Shown piece by piece: positions 1 to 8,700 of a stretch of DNA of 39,114 nucleotides; position 1 is the first letter of the stretch, and every line of letters begins with the position of its first letter. The position numbers and the translations under genes are program-made. The DNA is from an uncultured bacterium. GTDB taxonomy: Bacteria; Bacillota; Clostridia; Lachnospirales; Lachnospiraceae. The stretch spans positions 1 through 39,114 of the forward strand of contig CANSYK010000031.1 of NCBI GenBank assembly GCA_947651225.1, read 5' to 3'. Below the pieces are notes generated by a model. That model saw only the letters and a list, made by a program, of their open reading frames with translations. It was not told the origin of the DNA and ran no database searches.

Positions 1-84
1 ACCTTTTCTTTTAGAATTTTCAGGGTTGTTTTACTGTTCAGTTATCAAGGTTGTTCGTGCTAACTTTTTTGTGAGTCAGCGAGA
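1..84 (-). promoter_or_regulatory. Probable rRNA operon leader (transcribed leftwards)
   Basis: Read on the minus strand, this stretch contains CCTTGATAACTGAACAG around positions 33-49. From memory this resembles the boxA-like leader and spacer sequences of Firmicutes rRNA operons, which typically read CTTGAAAACTGAACA. It lies directly downstream of four tandem promoters pointing out of the window. No coding frame is evident. The 16S gene itself would lie outside the window, so the identity is inferred from the leader and the promoter array. Confidence 0.55.
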
Positions 85-87
85 TAT

Positions 88-116
88 ATGTTACCATATC
101 TTTCCACTCTTGTCAA
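88..116 (-). promoter_or_regulatory. Tandem sigma-A promoter, copy A (nearest the leader)
   Basis: On the minus strand: -35 TTGACA (111-116), a 17-bp spacer, then -10 TAACAT (88-93) preceded by TGG, an extended -10. An A-tract upstream of the -35, on the right, resembles an UP element. It is one of four copies of an imperfect repeat of about 85-97 bp. Confidence 0.75.
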
Positions 117-172
117 CACTTTTTTTGTTTTTTTTAAATCTTCTTTTGCTGTGATTTTGCAACAGCGTTTTT

Positions 173-201
173 ATACTACCACATCTTTTCATCTTTGTCA
201 A
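173..201 (-). promoter_or_regulatory. Tandem sigma-A promoter, copy B
   Basis: On the minus strand: -35 TTGACA (196-201), a 17-bp spacer, -10 TAGTAT (173-178), with the same TGG extension before the -10. The flanking CAACAGCG sequence is shared with the other repeat copies. Confidence 0.75.
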
Positions 202-269
202 CAACTTTTTTGATTTTTCCCAAAATCTTTTCTGTTGTTACACATTACTTTTGTGCGACAGCGAATTAT

Positions 270-298
270 ATATTACCATATCCTTCCACTCTTGTCAA
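270..298 (-). promoter_or_regulatory. Tandem sigma-A promoter, copy C
   Basis: On the minus strand: -35 TTGACA (293-298), a 17-bp spacer, -10 TAATAT (270-275), TGG before the -10. An A-rich stretch lies upstream of the -35. Confidence 0.78.
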
Positions 299-363
299 CA
301 CTTTTTTTATCTTTTTTGCAGTTATTGTTATCACTCACTTCGTAACCAACAACAGCAAGACAT

Positions 364-392
364 ATATTACCACCCATATTTTCATTTGTCAA
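364..392 (-). promoter_or_regulatory. Tandem sigma-A promoter, copy D (furthest upstream)
   Basis: On the minus strand: -35 TTGACA (387-392), a 17-bp spacer, -10 TAATAT (364-369), TGG before the -10. Upstream of it the array runs into the 3' end of the isomerase gene, where the start of a fifth repeat unit (TGCAGCG, 421-427) is visible. Confidence 0.78.
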
Positions 393-411
393 CACTTTTT
401 TACATTTTTTT

Positions 412-1116
412 CTATTTTTTTGCAGCGCCAGGGTTACTATTCACGGCTGGATACTCAAAACACAACAAACGGTATGGTTCTTCATCTTCCTCAATCTCTG
501 GAAATCGCCCAACCCCCTCATAAAAACGGTTATCTGTATTGTCATCATTGCACATGGAAACTTCACCAATCAGCACATCACCACTGCCAGAAAGAACATC
601 AAAGTCGTGATACTGATGCGGCCATAGTGTAATACTCTCGCCCGGATTAAGCTCTACCGCAGTTCCAGCAGGGACATAATAAGAACGCCCATCGGAATTG
701 ACCAGAACATCTGTCTGTGCCAGACCGCCTTCTCCGTCATCATTATATACATGGATCAACAGCGTGCCACCACCACGGTTTATAATATCCTCTGATTTAT
801 TCCAGTGAAAATGCATTGGCGAATGCTGCCCTTCTTTTAGCATCAAAAGCTTTTCTGCGTATACTTTCTTATATTTAGGATTGTTTTGATTACCATTGCG
901 GAGTGTAATCAGTGCAAACCCCACTTTTTCCCAATCCCCACAGCCATAATCCGTAATATCCCAACCAAGCATATTATCACGAATCTCATCATATTCATGT
1001 CCCTTACTTTCCCATTCTTTTGGTGTCCAACTGCAAAACGGCGGCAAGCAGAATCCATTTTCTTTTGCTAAATCCTCCATCATATGTATTGCCCTGTTAA
1101 TCTCACTTCGCTTCAT
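412..1116 (-). CDS. D-lyxose/D-mannose ketol-isomerase (cupin type)
   Basis: A 234-residue protein of the D-lyxose isomerase family, cytoplasmic metal-dependent cupins that interconvert D-lyxose and D-xylulose and often D-mannose and D-fructose. The expected metal ligands are visible: His102 and His104 in HFHW, Glu109, and His170 in PHQYHDF. The start at 1116 has GAGGAG six bases upstream. Family members as I recall them end soon after the LLCFEY segment; this one continues with about ten extra residues, AVNSNPGAAKK. Their codons come from a dispersed repeat (433-449) and from the edge of the promoter array, which supplies the stop codon. The fold is clear; substrate preference cannot be read from the sequence. 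Confidence 0.87.
   Translation of the reverse strand: MKRSEINRAIHMMEDLAKENGFCLPPFCSWTPKEWESKGHEYDEIRDNMLGWDITDYGCGDWEKVGFALITLRNGNQNNPKYKKVYAEKLLMLKEGQHSPMHFHWNKSEDIINRGGGTLLIHVYNDDGEGGLAQTDVLVNSDGRSYYVPAGTAVELNPGESITLWPHQYHDFDVLSGSGDVLIGEVSMCNDDNTDNRFYEGVGRFPEIEEDEEPYRLLCFEYPAVNSNPGAAKK
433..449 (-). repeat. Dispersed repeat R1, copy 1
   Basis: Plus strand reads GTTACTATTCACGGCTG (minus: AGCCGTGAATAGTAAC). It lies inside the last codons of the isomerase gene. Further copies lie at 1175-1190, 16477-16493, 25752-25767 and 30533-30548, all in the same orientation. Confidence 0.7.
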
Positions 1117-1144
1117 AAATATCTCCTCTCTACACTTCTACTTA

Positions 1145-1168
1145 ATCCCCGCACATGCAATAAGCCAA
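1145..1168 (-). repeat. Leader element shared with the atpG upstream region
   Basis: This 24-bp stretch in the isomerase leader matches 11468-11491, upstream of atpG, at 21 of 24 positions. The minus-strand core is TTATTGCATRTGCGGG. Function is unknown. Confidence 0.55.
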
Positions 1169-1172
1169 TCAC

Positions 1173-1214
1173 CGTTACTATTCATGGCTATTCTAAATAT
1201 CATTTGAAAAACCA
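1173..1214 (-). repeat. Dispersed repeat R1, copy 2 (long form)
   Basis: It contains GTTACTATTCATGGCT and continues into about 25 further bases (TATTCTAAATATCAT, then TGAAAAAC) that are also shared with the copy at 25752. It lies in the leader of the isomerase gene. Confidence 0.65.
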
Positions 1215-1240
1215 TTTACTGTAGTATATTGACTAATACG

Positions 1241-1277
1241 AAAATAGGGCACCGCCTGTCCTATACAGTGCCCTATT
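1241..1277 (-). terminator. Terminator after the 67-residue gene
   Basis: Perfect 10-bp arms, AATAGGGCAC (1243-1252) and GTGCCCTATT (1268-1277), are followed on the minus strand by TTTT. It separates the hypothetical gene at 1329-1532 from the isomerase gene downstream. Confidence 0.75.
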
Positions 1278-1328
1278 CTTACAAACATTATTTTTTTATT
1301 GCCGTTCTTCACATTTCCAGCATCGCCT

Positions 1329-1532
1329 TTATCCCTGAAAGCTATTAGACGCAAGCCTGTCCACCAATTGATTCATATCTGCATTTTCCGCACGCTTTCT
1401 CTCTTCCTCGTGTGCAAGCAGATTTTCTGTAATGGCGTTTCTCTGTTCTTCTTCTGTCATATTATAGAATCTTTTCTTATCCTCGCTGTTCAGCTTTTTT
1501 AAAAAATCCAGTCCATCTGGCACATTATCCAT
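1329..1532 (-). CDS. Small hypothetical protein, charged and helical
   Basis: A 67-residue protein starting MDNVPDGLDFLKKLNS and very rich in Glu, Lys, Arg and Asn, likely alpha-helical and cytoplasmic. The open frame extends further upstream, but the start at 1532 is chosen because AAAGGAGG sits six bases before it; the upstream part has no ribosome site. It follows the 334-residue coiled-coil gene at 1682-2686 on the same strand and ends at a good terminator, so the two are probably cotranscribed. I do not recognise the family. Confidence 0.6.
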   Translation of the reverse strand: MDNVPDGLDFLKKLNSEDKKRFYNMTEEEQRNAITENLLAHEEERKRAENADMNQLVDRLASNSFQG

Positions 1533-1681
1533 ATACTTCCTCCTTTTCACTTTCCTATAGACTATTTGCCCGCCATCTATATTACAGGCAATACGAAAGT
1601 TCGTATCAGTAGTATATGGTATATTAGGTATAATATTCATTGCTTTGTTATGATTCATACTGTGACACAGCTTAATATTCC

Positions 1682-2686
1682 TTATACCTGTTGATTTACC
1701 CTCAGGCCCTTCATATCTACATCCAGTACAATCTGATCCTGAATCAAAACTTTAATATTGGTCTGCAAATTCTGGGTTGCCTGCTGATCGCCAGATGCCA
1801 TCTGCATTGCTGCAGAAAATACAGTTTCTTGTAATTCCTGTTCTGATACTTCTTGCTCCGCCTCTTCTTTCTTCATTTTCTCCCTGCGGATCTTTTCTTC
1901 CAAAGCTTTTTCCTTTGCTTCGACCTGCTCTTTTTGTGCCTCTTCTGTATCTTCATCAACTTTATCGACACCCTCCTGCAAAAGATCGCCAATTTGCTCT
2001 TTTAATGCACTTTTTATCATCTCTTCCGCATCTTTTTGAGCATCTACCATTGGATGCACCTTTAAAAGCGCCTTCTCCGTTGCATGAATTGTGGCATTTT
2101 CCACGGCAATATTCTGATGATTACTTTGGATAATATTTCTGTATTTTTCTTCCTCTTTGTCGCACTCTAACATCTCTTTCTGGTATTCTGTCAGTGGCGG
2201 CATCTCCTGCAGACGCTTTTCTTCCTCTTCTGTAAACGCAAGTTCTTTATTAAATGGATCTTTTTTTGCTAAATTTGCCTTCTGTACCAGCTCTAAATCT
2301 TTCTGCTCCTGACTGTCTGGGTCTATTTCATAGCGTCCCATAATCTCGCCCCGTCGTTCATCAATTGCCTTAATATGCTTATGCGCATCCAGAGCATCCT
2401 TTTCAATTTCACCAATGAGATTCTCACTCTCTTTCATTCCCTCATCAATCGCCAAATCTGCTTCAAACTGATCCATCAGGCACTTTACTGCCCTTTTCTG
2501 TGCCTGTGCGAATTTATCACTGACCATCTCCTGGCGGTTTATTAAATCGCCCACATATAATGTGTTTCCTCGCAGACGGCTATCCTTATCATTCTGCTTT
2601 TCCTTTTTTCTGGTCATTACCTGAAGCAGAATTTTGTCGTTATCCTGAACTGCCTTACTCTCCCCAATTGTAATTCCGTTTCCCAT
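1682..2686 (-). CDS. Hypothetical coiled-coil protein
   Basis: A 334-residue, highly charged protein without a signal peptide or membrane segment. The middle and C-terminal parts (roughly residues 70-275) are long Glu/Lys/Gln-rich stretches expected to form coiled coils, including AEQEVSEQELQETVFSAAMQ near residue 280. The last 30 residues turn hydrophobic (KVLIQDQIVLDVDMKGLRV). The start at 2686 has GGGGGA four bases upstream. It is followed on the same strand by the 67-residue gene. I do not recognise the family and propose no function. Confidence 0.7.
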   Translation of the reverse strand: MGNGITIGESKAVQDNDKILLQVMTRKKEKQNDKDSRLRGNTLYVGDLINRQEMVSDKFAQAQKRAVKCLMDQFEADLAIDEGMKESENLIGEIEKDALDAHKHIKAIDERRGEIMGRYEIDPDSQEQKDLELVQKANLAKKDPFNKELAFTEEEEKRLQEMPPLTEYQKEMLECDKEEEKYRNIIQSNHQNIAVENATIHATEKALLKVHPMVDAQKDAEEMIKSALKEQIGDLLQEGVDKVDEDTEEAQKEQVEAKEKALEEKIRREKMKKEEAEQEVSEQELQETVFSAAMQMASGDQQATQNLQTNIKVLIQDQIVLDVDMKGLRVNQQV

Positions 2687-2807
2687 AATTCCCCCATTTC
2701 TGCAAAAAGAATAAAATCCATTTTTGCCTGGTTTCTATCCAGAAATCACCTGCCAAAGAACAAGTTGTTTCTGATGATTTCTTACTCTTAGTAACTGTAA
2801 ATAATCA

Positions 2808-2823
2808 AACGAACACGCTCTAG
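2808..2823 (-). repeat. Dispersed repeat R2, copy 1
   Basis: Minus strand CTAGAGCGTGTTCGTTTG. Other copies lie at 8624-8641 (CTAGAGCGTGTTTGAAAAT) and 21867-21885 (CTAGAACGTGTTTAAAAAT). All are intergenic and in the same orientation. The common core is CTAGARCGTGTT. Confidence 0.55.
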
Positions 2824-2914
2824 TATATATATCGACAAGTGCACACGATGTTTTTAGATTAGGAACTGTAAGAAAATAACTGCGCAGGATATTTCTTTGC
2901 GTGTGCAGGCCAAA

Positions 2915-2938
2915 AACGTAGGCATAGTGGTCTATGCC
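2915..2938 (-). terminator. Weak terminator after glpK
   Basis: Arms GGCATAG (2921-2927) and CTATGCC (2932-2938) with a 4-nt loop are followed on the minus strand by ACG and five T. The stem is only 7 bp, so termination may be partial. Confidence 0.45.
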
Positions 2939-2957
2939 GAGACTTTTACAATATTTA

Positions 2958-4454
<1,497 letters not shown>

Positions 4455-4493
4455 TTACTTTTCCTCCCTTTATTTTTTTCAGAAGCCTATAAA

Positions 4494-4556
4494 AAAATAA
4501 CTTAAACAAACTTCGCAACTGGAAAAATAGTCATGTCAGAATGTTTAAGTTATTTT
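4494..4556 (-). promoter_or_regulatory. Leader hairpin with T-run before glpK (possible attenuator)
   Basis: Perfect 15-bp arms AAAATAACTTAAACA and TGTTTAAGTTATTTT (4494-4508 and 4542-4556) enclose a 33-nt loop. On the minus strand the second arm runs directly into more T residues. The hairpin lies between the glpK promoter and the start codon. In Bacillus subtilis, glycerol genes carry a leader terminator controlled by the antiterminator GlpP; the layout here is similar, but a GlpP orthologue cannot be seen in this window. It could instead be a distal terminator of fbp. Confidence 0.5.
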
Positions 4557-4575
4557 ATCTGCAGTTCCTTTTTAT

Positions 4576-4604
4576 ATTGTACTCTTTTACACATAATAGT
4601 ACAA
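4576..4604 (-). promoter_or_regulatory. glpK promoter
   Basis: On the minus strand: -35 TTGTAC (4599-4604), a 17-bp spacer, -10 TACAAT (4576-4581). The expected start point is near 4569, leaving a leader of about 120 nt containing the hairpin at 4494-4556. Confidence 0.6.
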
Positions 4605-4749
4605 GTATATTTTTTAGTATTGGACACATTGTACACTATCCATAGTTACTGTTCACGCATGGAGGATATTTGGCAAGTTGTTTCATTTAATTATTTCCAG
4701 ATCCTTAGCTCAAATTGGGAGTTCAAATCGTGAAAATGGTTAGCAAATA
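4605..4749. other. Intergenic region between fbp and glpK
   Basis: No gene and no clear terminator for fbp is visible. It includes a diverged R1-like sequence (minus GCGTGAACAGTAAC, near 4644-4657). The GTTCAAATCG at 4721-4730 resembles a tRNA T-arm, but no cloverleaf can be built around it. Confidence 0.4.
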
Positions 4750-6615
4750 TTACTTATAGTATTCAAGAAGCTTTTTCAAATCAGAAATATCTTCAAGAAT
4801 TTGTTTGCCATCATCTGTGTCCCTTACCATCACACGCATCTTTTCCGTTTCTACAAAATTAGAATCTGATTCAATATCTTTATTCTTCCGAAGAGCCTGG
4901 TACACGCTTTCAAAAGGCTGATGCGACTTCAGGCGTAGCCCATGCGAATTATAAATCAGGGTATACCCTGCAATTCCTGTTGTTTCATGCAGGTTTCTGC
5001 AAAAACCGCCATCGATCACCAACAGCTTGCCATCTGCCCGAATCGGCTGCTCTCCTTCAATTGTCTTAACAGGGGTATGCCCGTTAATAATGTGTGACAT
5101 AGAAGTGTACAGGCCAAATTCACGCAAAATCATGTTACAGGTCTTTACTTTCTGATAATGTCTGTAATATGGATTGGTTTCTTCTGCCCACGCTGTCTTA
5201 TCCTCTACAAAAGTCCGCTCAAATGTCTTGATATTCCGCCCACAAAGTGGCGATTTCCGCCCTGACCATAGATACCACATAAAGTCTTTGGCATCTTTAT
5301 CATGTTTACCATAATACGCCCGCCTTGCCGCCCTGTCCGCATAGTCCAGATATGATTTCCCTTGATAAATTTCCCCCTCCATCTGCACACCTTCAAAGTT
5401 CCCTGCCTCATCCATAGGAATGCAGCCATGATACAAAAGGTTTCCGTTATAAATGCGATACATACTTCCCTTTTCATACAAAAAGCTAATATGTTCCTGC
5501 AAACGTACACTATTTAAAAACGATGCCTTCAGTTCGTCCATAACGGCCTGTTCTTCCTTTGAAAGGGCATACACATCCTTTCTATCTATAGTAGGAAAAA
5601 CCATGTCATTCATTTTAAAATGCTTTTCCTGAATCACAACTTCGCCTGCCTCAAAATCTATTTTATCCAGAAGCAGCCTGTCACTCATTTCATACTCTGG
5701 ATGGCTTCTGATAATGTCGCCCTCTAACTTGAAAAGTATAACCGAAATCGCTTTCAAGGCAGCTTCCATTGGATTTTCGTTCTGGTATGTATCCACGGCA
5801 AAGAGCGCCAAAGATCGCAGGCTGATACCATAACCGCTCTCCAAAATCTCTGTATTGTGATTTTTCAAATTGTTACGAACAACGTTTGCAATACACGCCC
5901 TGCTTCCACAGGCCGCCCCCATCCAGAGAATGTCATGGTTTCCCCATTCAATATCCAATGAATGATGCTCCCGCAGCAAATCCAGAATTTTGTCCGCATA
6001 AGGTCCCCTGTCAAAAATGTCCCCCACAATATGCAGATGGTCTACCGCCATCTGCTTGATCAATGCAGAAAGCGCAATAATAAATTCATCCGCATTATTG
6101 ATATCTAAAATTGTATCAATAATTTTTCTGTGATACAACACCTGATTATCATCTTCATCTTTCTGAACATGGAGCAGCTCATCAATAATATAGGCAAAAT
6201 CCTCCGGCATCGCTTTTCTTACTTTTGACCTTGTGTATTTGGAAGACAGCAGCTTTGCGATTTCGATTAGCTGGCTCAAAATCATCCGGTACCATTCCTC
6301 TGACAGTTCAGACTCCTTTTTCAGCATATCCAACTTTTCCCTTGGATAATAGATCAAGGTACAAATTTCCTGCTGCTCAAAATCTGTCAGAATATCCCCA
6401 AATAAAAGATTTACCTTCTCGCGGATTACACCAGAACAGTTATTTAATATATGATAAAATGCTTCGTATTCTCCATGTAAATCACTCATAAAATGCTCTG
6501 TTCCCTTTGGCAGATTCAAAATCGCATTCAGATTGATAATTTCCCTGCATACCGCCTGCTTCGTTGGGTATTTCTCTGCCAATAGCTTTAAATATTTTTC
6601 CTCTTTTAAATTCAT
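4750..6615 (-). CDS. fbp: Fructose-1,6-bisphosphatase, class III
   Basis: A 621-residue Firmicutes-type (class III) FBPase that hydrolyses fructose-1,6-bisphosphate to fructose-6-phosphate in gluconeogenesis. It has the calcineurin-like metallophosphatase signature: DLHGEYEAF near residue 45, VGDIFDRGPYADKILD near 197, WGNHDILWMGAA near 224 and INGHTPVK near 513. Length is typical of the class (about 620-670). The start at 6615 has AAGGAG eight bases upstream. It sits between glpK and an AAA-ATPase gene on the same strand; with glycerol kinase downstream, this fits growth on glycerol or other gluconeogenic substrates. Confidence 0.95.
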   Translation of the reverse strand: MNLKEEKYLKLLAEKYPTKQAVCREIINLNAILNLPKGTEHFMSDLHGEYEAFYHILNNCSGVIREKVNLLFGDILTDFEQQEICTLIYYPREKLDMLKKESELSEEWYRMILSQLIEIAKLLSSKYTRSKVRKAMPEDFAYIIDELLHVQKDEDDNQVLYHRKIIDTILDINNADEFIIALSALIKQMAVDHLHIVGDIFDRGPYADKILDLLREHHSLDIEWGNHDILWMGAACGSRACIANVVRNNLKNHNTEILESGYGISLRSLALFAVDTYQNENPMEAALKAISVILFKLEGDIIRSHPEYEMSDRLLLDKIDFEAGEVVIQEKHFKMNDMVFPTIDRKDVYALSKEEQAVMDELKASFLNSVRLQEHISFLYEKGSMYRIYNGNLLYHGCIPMDEAGNFEGVQMEGEIYQGKSYLDYADRAARRAYYGKHDKDAKDFMWYLWSGRKSPLCGRNIKTFERTFVEDKTAWAEETNPYYRHYQKVKTCNMILREFGLYTSMSHIINGHTPVKTIEGEQPIRADGKLLVIDGGFCRNLHETTGIAGYTLIYNSHGLRLKSHQPFESVYQALRKNKDIESDSNFVETEKMRVMVRDTDDGKQILEDISDLKKLLEYYK

Positions 6616-6658
6616 TCTATTTTCTCCTTTCTATAACATTGCGGGCAAATCCAATGTT

Positions 6659-8362
6659 TCACCATTCCTGTTTCCTTATTAATACATTTTTCCCCTCAAA
6701 GGCAAATCCATACTTCCTGATACGTTCTGATGGAATCCCTTTTGCCTCCAAAGCTGCCGCATAGCCTTTTTCTTCAATCTGCTGCAATGCTGCTTTTACA
6801 GTTTCCTCCAAATCTTTTTCTTTTTGGGGACGGTGGACTTTAAATTCCATAATAATTGCATCGTCCTTATCATTTTCATTTAAAGGCTCTAACATTACAT
6901 CATAACGTCCAAAGCCACTTTTGCGGTTTGATGTAATCATGTATCTGCCCGCTAAATCTACCATCAGTCCCAATACAAACCCATGATAAAAACGTTCTGG
7001 CTGTACCTTCGCTGAAGGTCTTTTTCCCGTATCAAAATTGCTGAACGTAGCAAGCGCAACACTGTTCATATATTCATTCATTTCTTCAATGTCTCCTTCT
7101 AACAGCGCCTTGATAAAATCATTATACTCTGATACATATTGCTTAAACCATTCCTCAATCATATTGCAAAACATCAACTTTACTTCTTTATTTGTAAGCT
7201 TTAAATCATACACTTCTTCTCCAGTTTCCCCATTGAATAAATATCCCTCTGCCTTTAAATATCCACTTGCAAGCAACAGGCTCCAAATTGCGCTTTCATT
7301 TCGGTCAAGCTGGCTAAATACAATCTGCTCATCAATTCTTACATGAAGTGTTTCTCCATTCAGCAAATCTTCCATATGCATTTTTACTTCCTTGCTCCCC
7401 TCACGAATCAACTTTCCTACAAGGCCGTTGCTGCTGGTATTCGCCCAATATGTTCCCAATTTTCCCTTGTCAAGAAAATTAATAATAGACCATGGATTAT
7501 AGATCTCTGTTCTTTCCCCAAAAGTAAACCCATCATACCAGTCTTTCACCCCTGGCTCCATGTCCGACATTCCGAATTCAGCCAAAGCCTCCGATACTTC
7601 TTCCTGTGTAAACCCAAAAACTTTGGTATATTTCGTTGAAGTGGCTGTCACTACCTCAAGATTATTCAAATCAGAAAAAATAGATTCTTTACTCACCCTT
7701 GTAATTCCTGTCATAATTGCCCTGTCAAGATATGGGTTTGTTTTAAAAGTACAATTAAACAGGTTTCTGATAAACCCTGCAATCTCATTCCAATATCCAT
7801 AGACATACGCCTCCTGCATCGGCGTATCATATTCATCTAACAGGACAATAACATCTTTCTTATAATAGCGCTTCATATAATCACATAATCTTTGCAAAGA
7901 TACTACAGCATCTGTTTCTGCCATATTTTCAGATACCTTATTAAAATAATTGATTTCTCTTTCCGTAAGAAGACCGCTGCTTTTCAAAAACTCTTTCTTG
8001 CTATATAAATCAGAAAGAATCTGGCACAGCCGGATTTTTGCACTTTCAAAGGTATTCTCCTTTACATTTGCAAAGCTAAGGCTGATTACCGGATATTTCC
8101 CTTGCATTTCCCGGTATTTTTCCTCTTTCCATATGTTCATTCTTTCAAACAAATCGCCCCGCCCTGCATAGTCAACTGAAAAAAACTGTTCTACCATACT
8201 TATATTGAGTGTTTTTCCAAACCTTCTAGGACGGGTAATCAATGTCACTTCATCATCATTTTCCCACCATTCTTTGATAAAAAGCGTCTTGTCAACATAA
8301 AAGTTATTGTTCCGCACAACTTTTTCAAAATTCTGTTTTCCAATACCAACTGTTCTTGCCAT
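6659..8362 (-). CDS. AAA-ATPase-like / PD-(D/E)XK nuclease-like protein
   Basis: A 567-residue protein of the AAA-ATPase-like family that is greatly expanded in gut Firmicutes and Bacteroidetes. The N-terminal ATPase domain has a P-loop variant RPRRFGKT (about residues 44-51), a Walker B strand VIVLLDEYDTP (about 170-180) and the family motif TGITRVSKESIFSDLNNL. The C-terminal part has a PD-(D/E)XK-like core, GFGRYDVMLEP then AIIMEFKVHR (about 480-510). Function is unestablished for the family; nucleic-acid or defence-related roles are guesses. It stands alone between the atp terminator and fbp, unrelated in role to either. Confidence 0.85.
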   Translation of the reverse strand: MARTVGIGKQNFEKVVRNNNFYVDKTLFIKEWWENDDEVTLITRPRRFGKTLNISMVEQFFSVDYAGRGDLFERMNIWKEEKYREMQGKYPVISLSFANVKENTFESAKIRLCQILSDLYSKKEFLKSSGLLTEREINYFNKVSENMAETDAVVSLQRLCDYMKRYYKKDVIVLLDEYDTPMQEAYVYGYWNEIAGFIRNLFNCTFKTNPYLDRAIMTGITRVSKESIFSDLNNLEVVTATSTKYTKVFGFTQEEVSEALAEFGMSDMEPGVKDWYDGFTFGERTEIYNPWSIINFLDKGKLGTYWANTSSNGLVGKLIREGSKEVKMHMEDLLNGETLHVRIDEQIVFSQLDRNESAIWSLLLASGYLKAEGYLFNGETGEEVYDLKLTNKEVKLMFCNMIEEWFKQYVSEYNDFIKALLEGDIEEMNEYMNSVALATFSNFDTGKRPSAKVQPERFYHGFVLGLMVDLAGRYMITSNRKSGFGRYDVMLEPLNENDKDDAIIMEFKVHRPQKEKDLEETVKAALQQIEEKGYAAALEAKGIPSERIRKYGFAFEGKNVLIRKQEW

Positions 8363-8648
8363 ACTTTAAATCTCCTATATCCCTATTTTCCCTGCACGAA
8401 TACTTTGCCCTGCACAGAAGCCATTTACACCTTGCAACACAATCACTCTACAACCGGATTATAACCTATGTGATATAATCTTGCAATTCTTTCATTTGTT
8501 GTAGCAAAAAAATTGAATATGAGTATACTTGGAATCATTGCCACGATTGCTGGCAGAAAATTGTCAGAAAAGGATAGATAATCCATAAATAGACAAGGAT
8601 ATGTTCCAGATGACGAAAAGCAATTTTCAAACACGCTCTAGAGTGCTT
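8363..8648. other. Intergenic region with an R2 repeat and a short unassigned frame
   Basis: About 290 bp between the atp terminator and the AAA-ATPase gene. A minus-strand frame (8443-8634, 63 codons) begins inside an R2 repeat and encodes a hydrophobic stretch FLPAIVAMIPSILIFNFF, then ERIARLYHIGYNPVVE. The hydrophobic part faintly resembles the last membrane segment of sugar ABC permeases, but there is no ribosome site, so I treat it as a possible remnant and not a gene. Confidence 0.35.
8624..8641 (-). repeat. Dispersed repeat R2, copy 2
   Basis: Minus strand CTAGAGCGTGTTTGAAAAT, next to the atp operon terminator. It shares its core with 2808-2823 and 21867-21885. Confidence 0.55.
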
Positions 8649-8681
8649 AAAAAAGGAGTTCTGCTTTTACACAGAACTCCT
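8649..8681 (-). terminator. ATP synthase operon terminator
   Basis: Perfect 10-bp arms AGGAGTTCTG (8654-8663) and CAGAACTCCT (8672-8681) with an 8-nt loop, followed on the minus strand by a run of T. It lies 19 bp after the atpC stop and is a textbook intrinsic terminator. Confidence 0.9.
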
Positions 8682-8700
8682 GTCGTATTTTCCTGCTTTT

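Larger units (their letters stand above)
71..430 (-). repeat. Four-copy imperfect tandem repeat carrying promoters
   Basis: The four units start near 76, 160, 257 and 349. Each contains CAGCG (or CAGCA), a TATATTACCA-like block, TTGTCAACA and a long T-tract on the plus strand. The -35 hexamers are 85, 97 and 94 bp apart. The repeats are diverged, but the promoter hexamers and the 17-bp spacer are conserved in all copies, which points to selection for promoter function. Plus-strand reading frames crossing this region have no ribosome site and are not credible genes. Confidence 0.8.
2687..2957. other. Intergenic region with an R2 repeat, no convincing gene
   Basis: The 271 bp between glpK and the coiled-coil gene hold a weak glpK terminator at the right end and one R2 repeat (2808-2823). 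A minus-strand open frame (2735-2980) overlaps the end of glpK, lacks a good ribosome site and has no recognisable features, so I do not call it a gene. Confidence 0.55.

Noticed and set aside
71-430. Possible CRISPR array
   Set aside because: The repeats are diverged, 85-97 bp apart, lack constant 25-37-bp repeats with unique spacers, and no cas gene is present.
195-632. Plus-strand open frame of 145 codons across the promoter array
   Set aside because: It crosses the tandem promoters and the antisense strand of the isomerase, has no ribosome site, and encodes low-complexity Phe/Thr-rich sequence.
4700-4740. tRNA-like GTTCAAATCG sequence
   Set aside because: No acceptor, D-arm or anticodon stem can be paired around it.
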